Below, in pieces: positions 10,027-20,639 of a stretch of DNA of 64,000 nt; position 1 is the stretch's first letter, and each line of letters begins with the position of its first letter. A program made the position numbers and the translations under genes. The DNA comes from Pogona vitticeps (Eukaryota > Chordata > Lepidosauria > Squamata > Agamidae): contig NC_135786.1 in NCBI RefSeq assembly GCF_051106095.1, positions 14,912,501 to 14,976,500 on the forward strand, given 5' to 3'. The notes below the pieces were generated by a model. The model saw nothing but the letters and a program-made list of their open reading frames with translations. It searched no databases and was not told the origin of the DNA.

Positions 10027-10766
10027 TGGCAGTCATTTACTTTTGCCCATGCTGGGAACAGGCATTGAAAGGTACACTGTGTAGTATAAAACTACCGTTA
10101 TAAGAAAACATCCATATGTGGTGGGTGCATGATTGGGACGGAAAGCAAATGACGCAGATGGCATACTCTTTATAGGCTGGCTTCCTTGCATGCAGAAATT
10201 TTGAACCAGCTGTTTTTGGTCAAGATTTGGGAAATCATCCCTGCTCAACATTAAATTCATCTGTCCTATAAGATGCAGTAAAACAACAACCAAAAAACAA
10301 GATCACCCCCAGCTGGTTCTAATGTATTGTGTGATTAGTTGTATTCATACCAGATGGGATTCATTCTTATTTCCTCACTTAATGCCAATGGCTTTTAAGA
10401 ATATCTTGTCTGGTTTTTGTGTTGCAGTAGTTTCAGGTTGGTTGGGTTTCCCCCTCCCTTCAGTGGGACTGCAGCACTTAACAGTCACTGGAAGTCCAAG
10501 CTACTGTAGGATCAGAATGGTAACAGTATAAATTCAGAGGCATGTGCAGGTCTTGTGATGCAGTCACTCAGTCATGTATACAACGTGCAGCTCTTTGTAT
10601 GGAGGATGCCTCTCCGGCCTGCTACACAGGAAGCACTTAATGATGTGGACCCTCCAGATTAACGTGCTTGGAGCAAGCCACCCCTTTGGAACACTTTAAT
10701 ATTTGAGCATAAATGAGCCGAGCACAATCTGGTTGACACTAGCTAGAATACTATTGACTAATTACA
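10027..10766. other. Non-coding stretch, nothing recognised
   Basis: No gene seen. The opposing short frames around 10033-10531 look like chance. Confidence 0.5.
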
Positions 10767-10920
10767 TTGGTGTAAGTGCCATGCCATAAATTGAAGTGAC
10801 TAATCGCCATTAGTTACCACATTGCCACCTGTGATCTCTTGTCACCTGCCAGTTGTGTGCGTTGGTGTGCAAAAAGAGACACCAGGTGGCAATGTTTCAG
10901 GCTAATGTATTTTTTAATGT
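10767..10920. repeat. Dispersed repeat R94, copy 1, with inverted arm
   Basis: 94 bp (10767-10860) match 11923-12016 with about 5 mismatches and no gaps. Copy 1 also has an inverted partner. The word attgccacctgtga is answered by caccaggtggcaatg near 10881-10895, and a cattag word by ctaatg. This suggests a foldback element of which copy 2 keeps one arm. Confidence 0.7.
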
Positions 10921-10979
10921 TTTAATGGTACTATTGATTCACATTTTATTATTTTTGTTTCTTGTTCTGTTGATTATAT

Positions 10980-11075
10980 TTTAGTCGTGTGGTTCTCTAT
11001 GTTGTCAGCCACCCAGAGTGCCTTTTGGCTAGATGAGTGGTATAAAAATGAAATAAATAAATAATTAATACATAA
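10980..11075 (+). repeat. L2/CR1-like LINE 3' tail
   Basis: A short plus-strand LINE end: gccacccagagtgcc, then gagtggtataaaaat, then an AAATA-rich tail. Only the 3' terminus is present. Confidence 0.55.
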
Positions 11076-11290
11076 ATAAAATGTTAGACATGACCATTGG
11101 AAGAGCCACCAATGCCAGACATGTAGGGCTTAGCAATACAGATGAGGTAGAACATCTCACCCTATATGCTTATGGCAATCTAACTGATGGCTGTTTCAAA
11201 TGGAACAAGTTCTGTGTGCATACTCTCTCTGTGTATCATGCCACGTTTTCAGGCCTATGATTTCACCCGGGCCTTGAATATCATATAAAG

Positions 11291-11705
11291 CAGTGGTCCC
11301 CAACATTTTTAGCCCCGTAGACTGGCTGGGAAAGGTGGGGCACCCCCTTGTACTGGTGCGCATGCATGAAAGAGTGTGCCTTCCAGAGTGCAGGTGCACA
11401 CACACTCATGCACATAGGAGTGGGGTGCTCGTGCAGGCGTGTGCATGCTCGCGCGCATGCACAAAGGGTGGCACAGCGCTCGTGCAGGCGCGCACACACT
11501 TGTGTGGATGCACAAAGGGCAGTGCAGCGCTCAGGAAGCAATTGTGTGCATGCACAAATGGGTGGGGAAGCGCTCCTGTGGGCACAGGGGTGCACACACA
11601 GGTGCAAACGGGCTGTATGGGGGAAGTGCATGTGGGGGTGGGGGAGAGGTCTGTCTCCACGGCCCGGTCTGGATCAGGCCACGGACTGGGGGTTGGGGAC
11701 CTCTG
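11291..11705. mobile_element. hAT-type MITE, 415 bp, with internal minisatellite
   Basis: The ends are CAGTGGTCCCCAACATTTTT (left) and, read inward from the right, CAGAGGTCCCCAACCCCCAG. The 8-bp duplications are atataaag (11283-11290) and atataaat (11706-11713), 7 of 8 identical. The middle is a GC/CA-rich minisatellite with a 51-bp unit. There is no transposase frame. The Cys/His-rich frames here are translations of the minisatellite. Confidence 0.85.
11350..11615. repeat. Minisatellite of ~51-bp unit inside the hAT MITE
   Basis: Units start at gctcgtgcagg or its variants at 11427, 11478, 11529 and 11572 (51, 51 and 43 bp spacing), with a decayed unit before 11427. Each carries a gcatgcacaaaggg word and a cagcgctc junction. 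Confidence 0.78.
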
Positions 11706-11922
11706 ATATAAATAACTCTGTACTACATCTCTCTATCTTTTTCATGTTTATTTACCACATTTACTGTATATCCCATCTTTCCTTCAAGGAATTCAAGCTA
11801 ATATACTCAGTCCTCTTTCTGTTTTATCATCACGATTTCTCTGTGAAGTAGCTGAGTGGATAGTAGTGACCCATCTTAGATCCTGGAAATTTTATTCCTT
11901 AGGGATTCCAGTTCCAAATGAG

Positions 11923-12016
11923 TTGGTGTAAGCGCTATGCCATAAATTGCAGTGACGAATTGCCATTAGTTACCACATTGCCACCTGTGATCTCTTGTCA
12001 CCTGCCAGTTGTGTGC
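11923..12016. repeat. Dispersed repeat R94, copy 2
   Basis: Same orientation as 10767-10860, 1156 bp downstream, about 95% identical. The right-hand inverted arm of copy 1 is missing. Confidence 0.8.
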
Positions 12017-13235
12017 TTCAAGAATACATTGAGTTGGGATTTCTTGAAATTTCAATCGAAAAGGAATGCCCATGCTTTTACTGGTCCAAAGCAGAGATGG
12101 TGTTCTGTGCATGCTACACACTCTCCTTTCCTGCCTCTATGAGATTCTCCGTGCCCTGTCCCGATGCATGAGGATTAAGTGAGCTACTTTGAGAGGCACT
12201 ATATGAATTCAATGGGGATAAAAAGAGGGCAGGAAGTGGCTGTTAGAAAATTTTAGAGGACTCAGAGAGAAGCCAAGTGAAAACAAAGCTTGCAAAGTAC
12301 CTCCATGAGTCCTCTGTAAATGAAGTTGTCTGAGCTTCCCACAGTTCCAGTCATAAGGAGGCCCAGCTTGAATTGGCTTTCATCAGTGCAAACAACAAGG
12401 AAACGTGGGGTACGGCGAGCCTATAGATAGCCTGATCATGCTGATGGCTGAATCTTGGTTTATATGCTCCTAGGAGGAAGTCACAGCTCTTCCAGAAACG
12501 TGTGCTTTTTATTAAAGTTGTGCTGAAGGTCATTCGTGTGGCTGCCAATGTGGAGATGTGGAGATGGAATAAGCAATGGAACTGAATCAGATCTTAAAAC
12601 GTTCAACTTCCAAAGCACCGGATTGTAGGTCTGGCGCTGCAGCCACTTCAGAGCGGTTAACTGTGCTAGCAACCCATGAGTCATTACCATGGGTTGCAAT
12701 AAAAATGTCCAGAATGATAGGCTGTGTTCTGTCTCGCAAAAAGACAAAGTAAGAGAGGGAATCACTGGCTGCTTATCCAGCTCTTGCACAGAAGTCGAAC
12801 CGGTGCTAAATGTCTTCAAAAATGACACATGATTCTTTTAGGATTCTCACGTTGAAGCATGACGGGTATGAGAGCTGGTGGGTTAAAACAAATAGACATG
12901 TTAGAACACAACTGGGATTATCTGAACTTTGCATCTTCACTAAGCTGTGTCAATCCTATCATAAGACAAAGCAAGCAAATGGTTTTTGGTAGCAATTTTT
13001 GGATAACATGACAGGGCAGCAAATAGGCTATTTATTTGTTCATTCGTCATGATTCTCTCTGCTTGTGATAGGGTTGGGGTGTAGTTGAATTGCTGTGCCA
13101 AAATAACTAGATTGGTGATATGTACTATGCACCTTAAATTGGATGATAGGTGGGGGAAATTGTTTGTTTGGGCTCTGGCAGCCAGGTCTTTTGAGCAAGC
13201 CCTACCCCAAACCCATCCATTTCGTGGACAGCAAA
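12017..13235. other. Non-coding stretch, nothing recognised
   Basis: No coding or RNA feature seen. The minus-strand frame at 12481-12828 has no recognisable domain and no splice context. Confidence 0.5.
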
Positions 13236-13243
13236 CCCTAGAC

Positions 13244-13376
13244 GAGTGGTTCTCAAACTGGGGTCCCCAGATATTTTTGAATTACAATTCCCAGAAGCCT
13301 TCACCACTTGCTGTGCTAACCAGGATTACTGGGAGTTGCAGTTCAAAACATCTGGGGTAGGGCTTGAGAACCACTG
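13244..13376. mobile_element. hAT-type MITE, 133 bp, perfect 8-bp TSD
   Basis: Left end gAGTGGTTCTCAAACTgggg. The right end, read inward, is CAGTGGTTCTCAAGCC. The 8-bp duplication ccctagac is perfect at 13236-13243 and 13377-13384. It is short, with no coding capacity. Confidence 0.9.
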
Positions 13377-13384
13377 CCCTAGAC

Positions 13385-15607
13385 GATGGCTAAAACCAAG
13401 GAAAGGTTTTCTGCACACATTTCAAGCTCTAAATGTTGTACCAGAAGAGGCTAAACTGAATGGATGATTCCTGAGGAGTGTCTCCCCACTGGACAAGACT
13501 CCGGCTGAACCATCTGCAAGTCACTTGATAGACTTTGAAGCAAAGTAGGAAGATCAAAGAACAATCAAGTAAAATGGAACAGCTTGGATATAGGACAAAT
13601 TTTCTGTGACTGTGGAGAAATCCAATCACTTGCGTGCATGCAATTTATGCCCTACAAAAAATCTAACAAATGGATGACTTCTGCTCAAAAACATAATTAT
13701 CTTTACATTTTAATTAGTTTTTACTATTACCTATATTTCATATACGTCCATAATTTTAAATAGTGAGATGCTCTGATATGAATAAAGAAAGAAAGATCAT
13801 TCAGGCACTTAATCTCACTAGGAGACTTTGGGACAGTCATTCTTTGTTTCCCAAACCTACCTTACAGAGTTACTCTGGGGATAAAATGATGTTAGTGCGT
13901 AGACAAATACACACACACACACACATTACTCTTAGAAGTAGGGTGGAAGTAAAAATGTAATAAATATATTTTGCAGGCCAGATGTATCAGGGGTTTCTAC
14001 AGTAGAGATTTATCCATGTTTTTGTGATTCAAAGAAAGTTAAGAGTACTTCAGACTCTCTGGAGTAAATTGGGTTTATGGTAGAAAAGGGGCATCTGTCC
14101 ACTGGAGTTATCCTCTGTTCTGCTTCTGATAGACACCACTGGAAAAGTCAATGAGTAGAGCTGTATAGGGGATTGCATACTTTTTATTAATATTTACAGA
14201 GGTTGCCACAAGCTCAGCTGCCTCCTCCATACAAGTGAATTAATGTTTAATGCTTGTTCTTCCAGTTTTCCATTGGTGTCCCTTTCCAAGACAGAATACT
14301 GGCAACTTTTCATATTAAACAAACCCAAATAAACCTGCTTGGCCCCAAAGCACCCATTTTGTATGTGTGTCAAAATATAGAGGATGCTGCTATTTTTTTT
14401 TCCACCTGTTAATGTGAACAGATACAGTTTCTTTTTATTTTTTCCTGCTCTAGCCAGACCCATCTCTTTTTTTAATGATCCTATTGAAGTAAGAAGATCC
14501 TAGCCAAATTATTTTGGCTATTACAGCTGTCTCTCTGGACCTATTTGCACTGGAGCTCATGAGATATTTTAAAGTATAGTATAGAAATGTATTTTGTAGA
14601 CACTCCCAAGTGAGGGACTTAAATGTTTAGACTGCAATCCTTTGGTCATCCTCCCGAGGAGTTAAATTATTATTTTTTTTTACCTCCCTTCTGAAGGGCT
14701 GAGAAAGGTCTACCTTCATAAAAGGAAATCCAGCCTTGTAAGGATCCTCCAGAAAGTGCAATTGGTTCTCACAATTACTGGCAATTTCTACTTCCTTTAT
14801 ACCAGTAATTTCTGAGAAGTGAATGCTGTGTTTCTTGTACTGCTGCATTTTAACATCTCACTCTGCAGGACACTCCTGTCCAGACTGATACCTCGGACTT
14901 TTCCCTGGAGGGTGGTGGTTTATGTTGGAACTTCTAACACCTTCTTTCCCCGTCTGCTGCTTTCCTTTCTACTACAAGGCCCATGTTGTATGTTCCTGGC
15001 CTTTCTGCCCGGCTGTTGCCTCTTGACATGCCACTTCCAACATTTTCTTTGTCTTTTAATTAGAAGAAATGCCATTTCACAATATCAGTCCTGCCACCGC
15101 TAGCACTGCCACCCAAGATTGCCATATAGGTGCTGGGTCATTTTAGAAGGGAGAAAAATGACGAAGGTAAATTGCAGGCTGGGAAAGGAAGCCCAACGAA
15201 ATGGAACAATACAAGGAAAAATAACAACACCACCACCCCACAACAACAAACCAGGAGTTGAGAAGGGACAAAAAGTTGTGTGAAAATGGCCAAAACCTCT
15301 GCTTATGGCCTATCCATCAGGATAATTTGAAGCAGTGGACTTCATGATTAAAAGGTTCTCATCTGCTGCGCAATCTATTTTATCTGTCACTTGAGCATCC
15401 TTTGAGGTGTTTATTCTTCTGTGAGGAGGGCCCACACTGAACCCAGTTTACTCATGTGGAGGTTTACTAGGCGATTTTTTTAAAAAGATGGAAATAGAAG
15501 AGACATATTAATATGTCACAGGGTTGTCATTTCAGTTAAAGCCACCCCCCTTCCATCTGAGTACAAACTAACCTCCTGCACAGGTTATACAACCATCTGC
15601 TGAATCA
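13385..15607. other. Non-coding stretch, nothing recognised
   Basis: Mostly AT-rich, with a short CA run near 13909-13924. Several small frames on both strands show no family resemblance. Confidence 0.5.
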
Positions 15608-15608
15608 T

Positions 15609-15705
<97 letters not shown>
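15608..15705. repeat. Microsatellite (CAA)n, about 32 units
   Basis: An uninterrupted CAA/ACA run of about 98 bp. Which retroposon tail it came from, if any, is not clear. Confidence 0.97.
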
Positions 15706-16330
15706 GCCAGAAGCCTTAGTCATGTGCAGAAGGGAGCAGGACAGTTAAAGGGGCAGGATGGACCAATCTAAGGAGAAACATGTGTGGATGCCATAATTTG
15801 GTTCAAACCAAACTAACAGTGATCCAGATATCAATCTGAACAGGTCCTTAATTCCTCTTCATGTTGAGACATCTGCTCTCTGCCAGAGGGAAAACACAGG
15901 AAGTTGGGGGACTGATCAGCTACATTTTGTGGAACAAATGTATTCTACTGTTTCAGAAGAAGGGAATGGTAAACCACATCTTAGTACTCTGTACCTAAAA
16001 AAAGCCTGGAAAGATCTCCATAAATCAGGATCAACTTGAGAACCTGTAAATATTATTACTTATATTCCTGAAGGTTTTCCTGCAGAGACCAAGTCCACTG
16101 TCTATTTCTTTTAGACCCAGTTTTAGCACAGCCTGTCCTGAAATGACAAGGCTAGCTTGATTCCTCTGTTCTTACACCCAGATTCAATGAGCACATTTCA
16201 AAAAGCCAAGTCATATTACCTGTGGGTTTTTTTTGGGGGGGGGTCTATTCTGGCTCTCAATTAAAATGCTACCAGCAATCACCTTTTGTCATAAGTATTA
16301 TACTCAGGTATATACACTGATAGCTCTCTT
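15706..16330. other. Non-coding stretch with a decayed SINE tail
   Basis: At about 15945-16065 the sequence agaagggaatggtaaaccac, then a gaaagatctccataaatcag word, resembles the middle and tail of the SINE at 45.2 kb on the plus strand. The rest is unassigned. A poly-T/poly-G run lies at 16228-16244. Confidence 0.5.
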
Positions 16331-16341
16331 CTGGAAATCTT

Positions 16342-19300
16342 GTGTGTGTGTTTAGTCGTTTAGTCGTGTCCGACTCTTCGTGACCCCATGGACCAGAGCA
16401 CGCCAGGCCCTCCTGTCTTCTACTGCCTCCCGGAGTTGTGTTAGGTTCATGTTGGTTGCTTCGCAGACACTGTCCAGCCATCTCATCCTCTGCCGTCCCC
16501 TTCTCCTCTTGCCATCACACTTTCCCAACATCAGGGTCTTTTCCAGGGAGTCTTTTCTTCTCATGAGATGGCCAAAGTACTGGAGCCTCAGCTTCAGGAT
16601 CTGTCCTTCCAGTGAGCACTCAGGGTTGATTTCCTTTAGAACTGATAGGTTTGTTCTCCTTGCAGTCCAGGGGATTCTCAAGAGCCTCCTCCAGCACCAC
16701 AATTCAAAGGCATCAATTCTTTGGCAGTCTGCTTTCTTTATGGTCCAGCTCTCACTTCCATACATCACGACAGGAAAAACCATAGCTTTGACTATTCGGA
16801 CTTTTGTTGGCAAGGTGATGTCTCTGCTTTTCAAGATGCTGTCCAGATTTGTCATCGCTTTCCTCCCAAGAAGAAGGCGCCTTTTAATTTCAGGGCTGCT
16901 GTCTCCATCTGCAGTGATCATGGAGCCCAGGAAGATAAAATTTGACACTGCCTCCATATCTTCCCCTTCTATTTCCCAGGAGGTGATGGGACCAGTGGCC
17001 ATGATCTTAGTTTTTTTGATGTTGAGTTTCAGACCGTTTTTTGCACTCTCCTCTTTCACTCTCATTACAAGGTTCTTTAATTCCTCCTCACTTTCTGCCA
17101 TCAGAGTGGTATCATCTGCATATCGGAGGTTGTTGATATTTCTTCCGGCAATCTTAATTCCGGCTTGGGTTTCTTCCAGTCCAGCCTTCCGCATGATGTA
17201 TTCTGCATATAAGTTAAATAAGCTGGGGGACAATATACAGCCTTGCCGTACTCCTTTCCCAATTTTGAACCACTCAGTTGTTCCATGACCAGTTCTAACT
17301 GTTGCTTCCTGTCCCACATATAGGTTTCTCAGGAGACAGATAAAGTGGTCAGGCACTCCCATTTCTTTAAGAACTTGCCATAGTTTGCTGTGGTCCACAC
17401 AGTCAAAGGCTTTCGCATAGTCAATGAAGCAGAAGTAGATATTTTTCTGGAACTCTCTGGCTTTCTCCATAATCCAGCGCAAGTTAGCAATTTGGTCTCG
17501 AGTTCCTCTGCCTCTTCGGAATCCAGCTTGTACTTCTGGGAGTTCTCGGTCCACATACTGCTGAAGCCTACCTTGCAGGATTTTGAGCATAACCTTGCTA
17601 GCGTGCGAAATGAGTGCAATTGTACGGTAGTTGGAGCATTCTTTGGCACTGCCTTTCTTTGGGATTGGGATGTAGACTGATCTTTTCCAATCCTCTGGCC
17701 ACTGTTGAGTTTTCCAAACTTGCTGGCATATTGAATGTAGCACCTTAACAGCATCATCTTTCAAGATTTTAAATAGTTCAACTGGAATGCCATCACCTCC
17801 ACTGGCCTTGTTGTTAGCCAGGCTTTCTAAGGCCCACTTGACTTCGCTCTCCAGGATGTCTGGCTCAAGGTCAGCAACTACATTGTCTGGGTTGTCCGGG
17901 ATATCCAAATCTTTCTGATATAATTCCTCTGTGTATTCTTGCCACCTCTTCTTGACATATTCTGCTTCTGTTAGGTCCCTCCCATTTTTGTCTTTTATCA
18001 TGTTCATCTTTGCACAAAATGTTCCTCTAATATGTCCAATTTTCCTGAACAGATCTCTGGTCTTTCCTTTTCTGTTATCTTCCTCTATTTCTTTGCATTG
18101 TTCATTTAAGAAGGCCCTCTTGTCTCTCCTTGCTATTCTTTGGAAGTCTGAGTTCAAGTTTCTGTAACTTTCCCTATCTCCCTTGCATTTTGCTTCCCTT
18201 CTCCTCTCTGCTATTTCTAAGGCCTCGTTGGACAGCCACTTTGCTTTCTTGCATTTCCTTTTCTTTGGGATGGTTTTCGTTGCTGCCTCCTGGACAATGT
18301 TACGAGCCTCTATCCAAAGTTCTTCAGGCACTCTGTCCACCAAATCTAGTTCCTTAAATCTGTTCTTTACCTCCACTGTGTATTCATAAGGGATTTGGTT
18401 TAGATTATACCTGAGTGGCCCAGTGGTTTTTCCTAATCTCTTCAGTCTAAGCTTGAATTTTGCTATGAGAAGCTGATGATCAGAACCGCAGTCAGCTCCA
18501 GGTCTTGTTTTTGCTGACTGTATAGAGCTTCTCCATCTTTGGCTGCAGAGAATATAATCAATCTGATTTCGATATTGCCCATCTGGTGATTTCCATGTAT
18601 AGAGTCGCCTCTTGTGTTGTTGGAAAAGAGTGTTTGTGATGACCAGCTTATTCTCTTGACAAAACTCTATTAGCCTTTGTCCTGCTTCGTTCTGAACTCC
18701 AAGGCCAAACTTCCCTGTTGTTCCTTTTATCTCTTGGCTCCCTACTTTAGCATTCCAGTCCCCTAGAATGAGAAGAACATCTTTCTTTGGTGTCAGTTCT
18801 AGAAGGTGTTGTAAATCTTCATAGAATTGTTCAATTTCAGTCTCCTCAGCAATGCTGGTTGGTGCATAAACTTGGATTATTGTGATGTTGAATGGTCTGC
18901 CTTGGATTCGTATTGACATCATTCTATCATTTTTGAGATTGTATCCCATTACAGCTTTTCCCACTCTTTTGTTGACTATGAAGGCTACTCCATTCCTTCT
19001 ACGGGATTCTTGTCCACAATAGTAGATATGATAATCATCTGAGCTGAATTCGCCCATTCCTGTCCATTTTAGTTCACTGATGCCCAGGATGTCGATGTTT
19101 ATTCTTGCCATCTCCTGTTTGACCACCTCCAGCTTCCCAATGTTCATAGATCTTACATTCCAGGTTCCTATGCAGTATTTTTCTTTGCAGCATTGGATTT
19201 TCCTTTCACTTCCAGGCACGTCCACAGCTGAGCGTCCTTTCGGCTTTGGCCCAACCACTTCATTAGCTCTGGAGCTACTTGTACTTGTCCTCCGCTCTTC

Positions 19301-19561
19301 CTCAGTAGCATGTTGGACGCCTTCCGACCTGAGGGGCCCATCTTCCAGCGTCATATCTTTTAGCCTTTTGTTTCTGATCATGGGGCGTTCTTGGCAAAGA
19401 TACTGGAGTGGCTTGCCATTTCCTACTCCAGGTGGATTGTGTTTAGTCGGAACTCTCCACTATGTCCTGTCCGTCTTGGGTGTCCCTGCACGGCATAGCC
19501 CATAGTTTCTCTGAGTTACTCAAGCCCCTTCGCCACGACAAGGCAGCAATCCATGAAGGGA
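16342..19561 (-). mobile_element. BovB (RTE clade) LINE, copy 2, complete, with 11-bp TSD
   Basis: A complete minus-strand BovB of about 3.2 kb. The 11-bp direct repeats ctggaaatctt at 16331-16341 and 19562-19572 are perfect and mark the insertion site. The 5' leader is about 180 bp (19382-19561). A single long frame fills 16352-19381. The 3' end is AGAGTCGGACACGACTAAAC followed by another CGACTAAAC and a short CACACACA tail (plus-strand 16342-16350), the short-repeat ending usual for RTE elements. It is near-identical to copy 1. By sequence it looks complete and recently inserted; whether it is active cannot be seen. Confidence 0.95.
16352..19381 (-). CDS. BovB endonuclease/reverse transcriptase, uninterrupted, 1009 residues
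   Basis: The encoded protein would nick target DNA and reverse-transcribe LINE or SINE RNA there. Residues 1-70 are a basic/serine-rich lead. The APE-type endonuclease covers about 70-310 (GTWNVRSMN 72-80, SELKW 102-106, GDWN 207-210, GSDH 299-302, with the N, E, D and H catalytic positions all present). A linker rich in KKRK/KKAKW follows at about 380-395. The reverse transcriptase covers about 570-800 (IPIPKKG 571, FIDYAKAFDCVDH 652-664, RQGCILSP 712-719, YADD 754-757). The C-terminal region has AFELWCWRRLLR near 891 and GHLMRR near 947. The start MIRNKR is the first ATG of a frame whose leader matches copy 1. No stop or frameshift was seen. The length fits known BovB ORF2 proteins. In the clade it is usually expressed from the LINE RNA in germ cells. 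Confidence 0.94.
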   Translation of the reverse strand: MIRNKRLKDMTLEDGPLRSEGVQHATEEERRTSTSSSRANEVVGPKPKGRSAVDVPGSERKIQCCKEKYCIGTWNVRSMNIGKLEVVKQEMARINIDILGISELKWTGMGEFSSDDYHIYYCGQESRRRNGVAFIVNKRVGKAVMGYNLKNDRMMSIRIQGRPFNITIIQVYAPTSIAEETEIEQFYEDLQHLLELTPKKDVLLILGDWNAKVGSQEIKGTTGKFGLGVQNEAGQRLIEFCQENKLVITNTLFQQHKRRLYTWKSPDGQYRNQIDYILCSQRWRSSIQSAKTRPGADCGSDHQLLIAKFKLRLKRLGKTTGPLRYNLNQIPYEYTVEVKNRFKELDLVDRVPEELWIEARNIVQEAATKTIPKKRKCKKAKWLSNEALEIAERRREAKCKGDRESYRNLNSDFQRIARRDKRAFLNEQCKEIEEDNRKGKTRDLFRKIGHIRGTFCAKMNMIKDKNGRDLTEAEYVKKRWQEYTEELYQKDLDIPDNPDNVVADLEPDILESEVKWALESLANNKASGGDGIPVELFKILKDDAVKVLHSICQQVWKTQQWPEDWKRSVYIPIPKKGSAKECSNYRTIALISHASKVMLKILQGRLQQYVDRELPEVQAGFRRGRGTRDQIANLRWIMEKAREFQKNIYFCFIDYAKAFDCVDHSKLWQVLKEMGVPDHFICLLRNLYVGQEATVRTGHGTTEWFKIGKGVRQGCILSPSLFNLYAEYIMRKAGLEETQAGIKIAGRNINNLRYADDTTLMAESEEELKNLVMRVKEESAKNGLKLNIKKTKIMATGPITSWEIEGEDMEAVSNFIFLGSMITADGDSSPEIKRRLLLGRKAMTNLDSILKSRDITLPTKVRIVKAMVFPVVMYGSESWTIKKADCQRIDAFELWCWRRLLRIPWTARRTNLSVLKEINPECSLEGQILKLRLQYFGHLMRRKDSLEKTLMLGKCDGKRRRGRQRMRWLDSVCEATNMNLTQLREAVEDRRAWRALVHGVTKSRTRLND

Positions 19562-19572
19562 CTGGAAATCTT

Positions 19573-20300
19573 AGGATCAACCAAATGCTGATTCCATTAA
19601 TTTAGCAAATTCTTTCCCCATCCATACAGTCTGACCATGTTTAAGTGCCTGGGCAGTCAGAATTGCAAGTAAATCCTGTCTTTACCTTCCAGTAACCAAT
19701 TGCTAAGCAATCCAAAACATGGAATTGAGCAGACATGTGCTGTGAGAACTTGACCTTTTTCAGCACTTACGGAATGACCATTTCTAATGACATGAATGCA
19801 TTGCCTGTCTTGGGTTTTAAGATTAAGAGTCACAGAGTTGGAAAGGATTCAGAACCTCTAGTTTGATGCACTCAAGATTTTATCTCTTCATTCTGTGACT
19901 GTACACAGAGGCCAGGCCTTAAAGTGCTTAACTTTGTGCCCTTTGCCACTTCAGTGATAAATATGGTTCTTGTAATTGCATCCTTCCGGTACACAGAAAA
20001 TATCTTCCAGGTTTTGATGCACTGCTCATGTCCATAAATAATCACTGGCTTGTGAAAAGCCTTCTCCAGACGGTCAACTCTAAAGTAACATTTTGAGGGT
20101 GTTTCCACTACAGGTCAGCTGTAATTACTTCTCCAATGGAAACTGTTAAATATGAGAGGAACATTATGGAGGTGGGTCATCTATGCAGTTCTGTTTTACC
20201 ACAGGGTGCAGAGAACTACACAGAACCTCATGTGGTACCTCATGTCATAGCTGTGGAAAGTAGTGGCCTGGTCACTAGATGGGCAGAGTAAAAAAATTAA
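19573..20300. other. Non-coding stretch, nothing recognised
   Basis: No gene or named repeat. The minus-strand frame at 19872-20108 has no recognisable content. Confidence 0.5.
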
Positions 20301-20315
20301 ATAAATTCTACCCAA

Positions 20316-20416
20316 AAAAGGTCTTCAAATTAAGGGGTATCAGCTAACTAATTACTAAACTAGTTACTAACTAAAAAAAATGGGTCATCAAATTAAGGGG
20401 TATCAGTTAACTAATG
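20316..20416. repeat. Local 64-bp duplication
   Basis: A caaattaaggggtatcag word with its flanks occurs at about 20326 and 20390, 64 bp apart, with few differences. It is a small tandem duplication just upstream of the CR1 end. Confidence 0.7.
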
Positions 20417-20417
20417 T

Positions 20418-20632
20418 CACAAATAAAACTTCTTAACTATTAGAGCAGTGCAACAGTGGAACCAATTACCTCAGGAGGTGGTGAATGCTCCAGTGCTGGA
20501 GGCATTCGAGAGAAAATTAGTCAACCATCTGTCAGATCTGCTTTGATTTGGATTTCTCCATTGAGCAGGGGGTTGGACACAATGGCCTTATAGACCCCTT
20601 CCCAATCAATTATTCTATAATTCTATAAATTC
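20418..20632 (+). mobile_element. CR1 LINE 3'-end fragment
   Basis: Plus-strand terminal part of a CR1-type LINE: ttagagcagtgcaacagtgg, ccaattacctcaggaggtgg, then gcagggggttggacacaatg, then ccccttcccaatc and a short ATTCTATA repeat end (20611-20628). That terminal repeat is typical of CR1. It is 5'-truncated and moderately decayed. Confidence 0.8.
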
Positions 20633-20639
20633 ATTCAGT

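Noticed and set aside
9872-10084. Poly-glutamine protein
   Set aside because: Translation of the CAG/CAA tail of a SINE; no gene context.
11196-11851. Several Cys/His/Ala-rich frames on both strands
   Set aside because: They translate the 51-bp minisatellite inside a hAT MITE. Lack of stops follows from base composition.
15608-15705. CRISPR-like array
   Set aside because: It is a trinucleotide satellite without spacers, and the window is vertebrate DNA.
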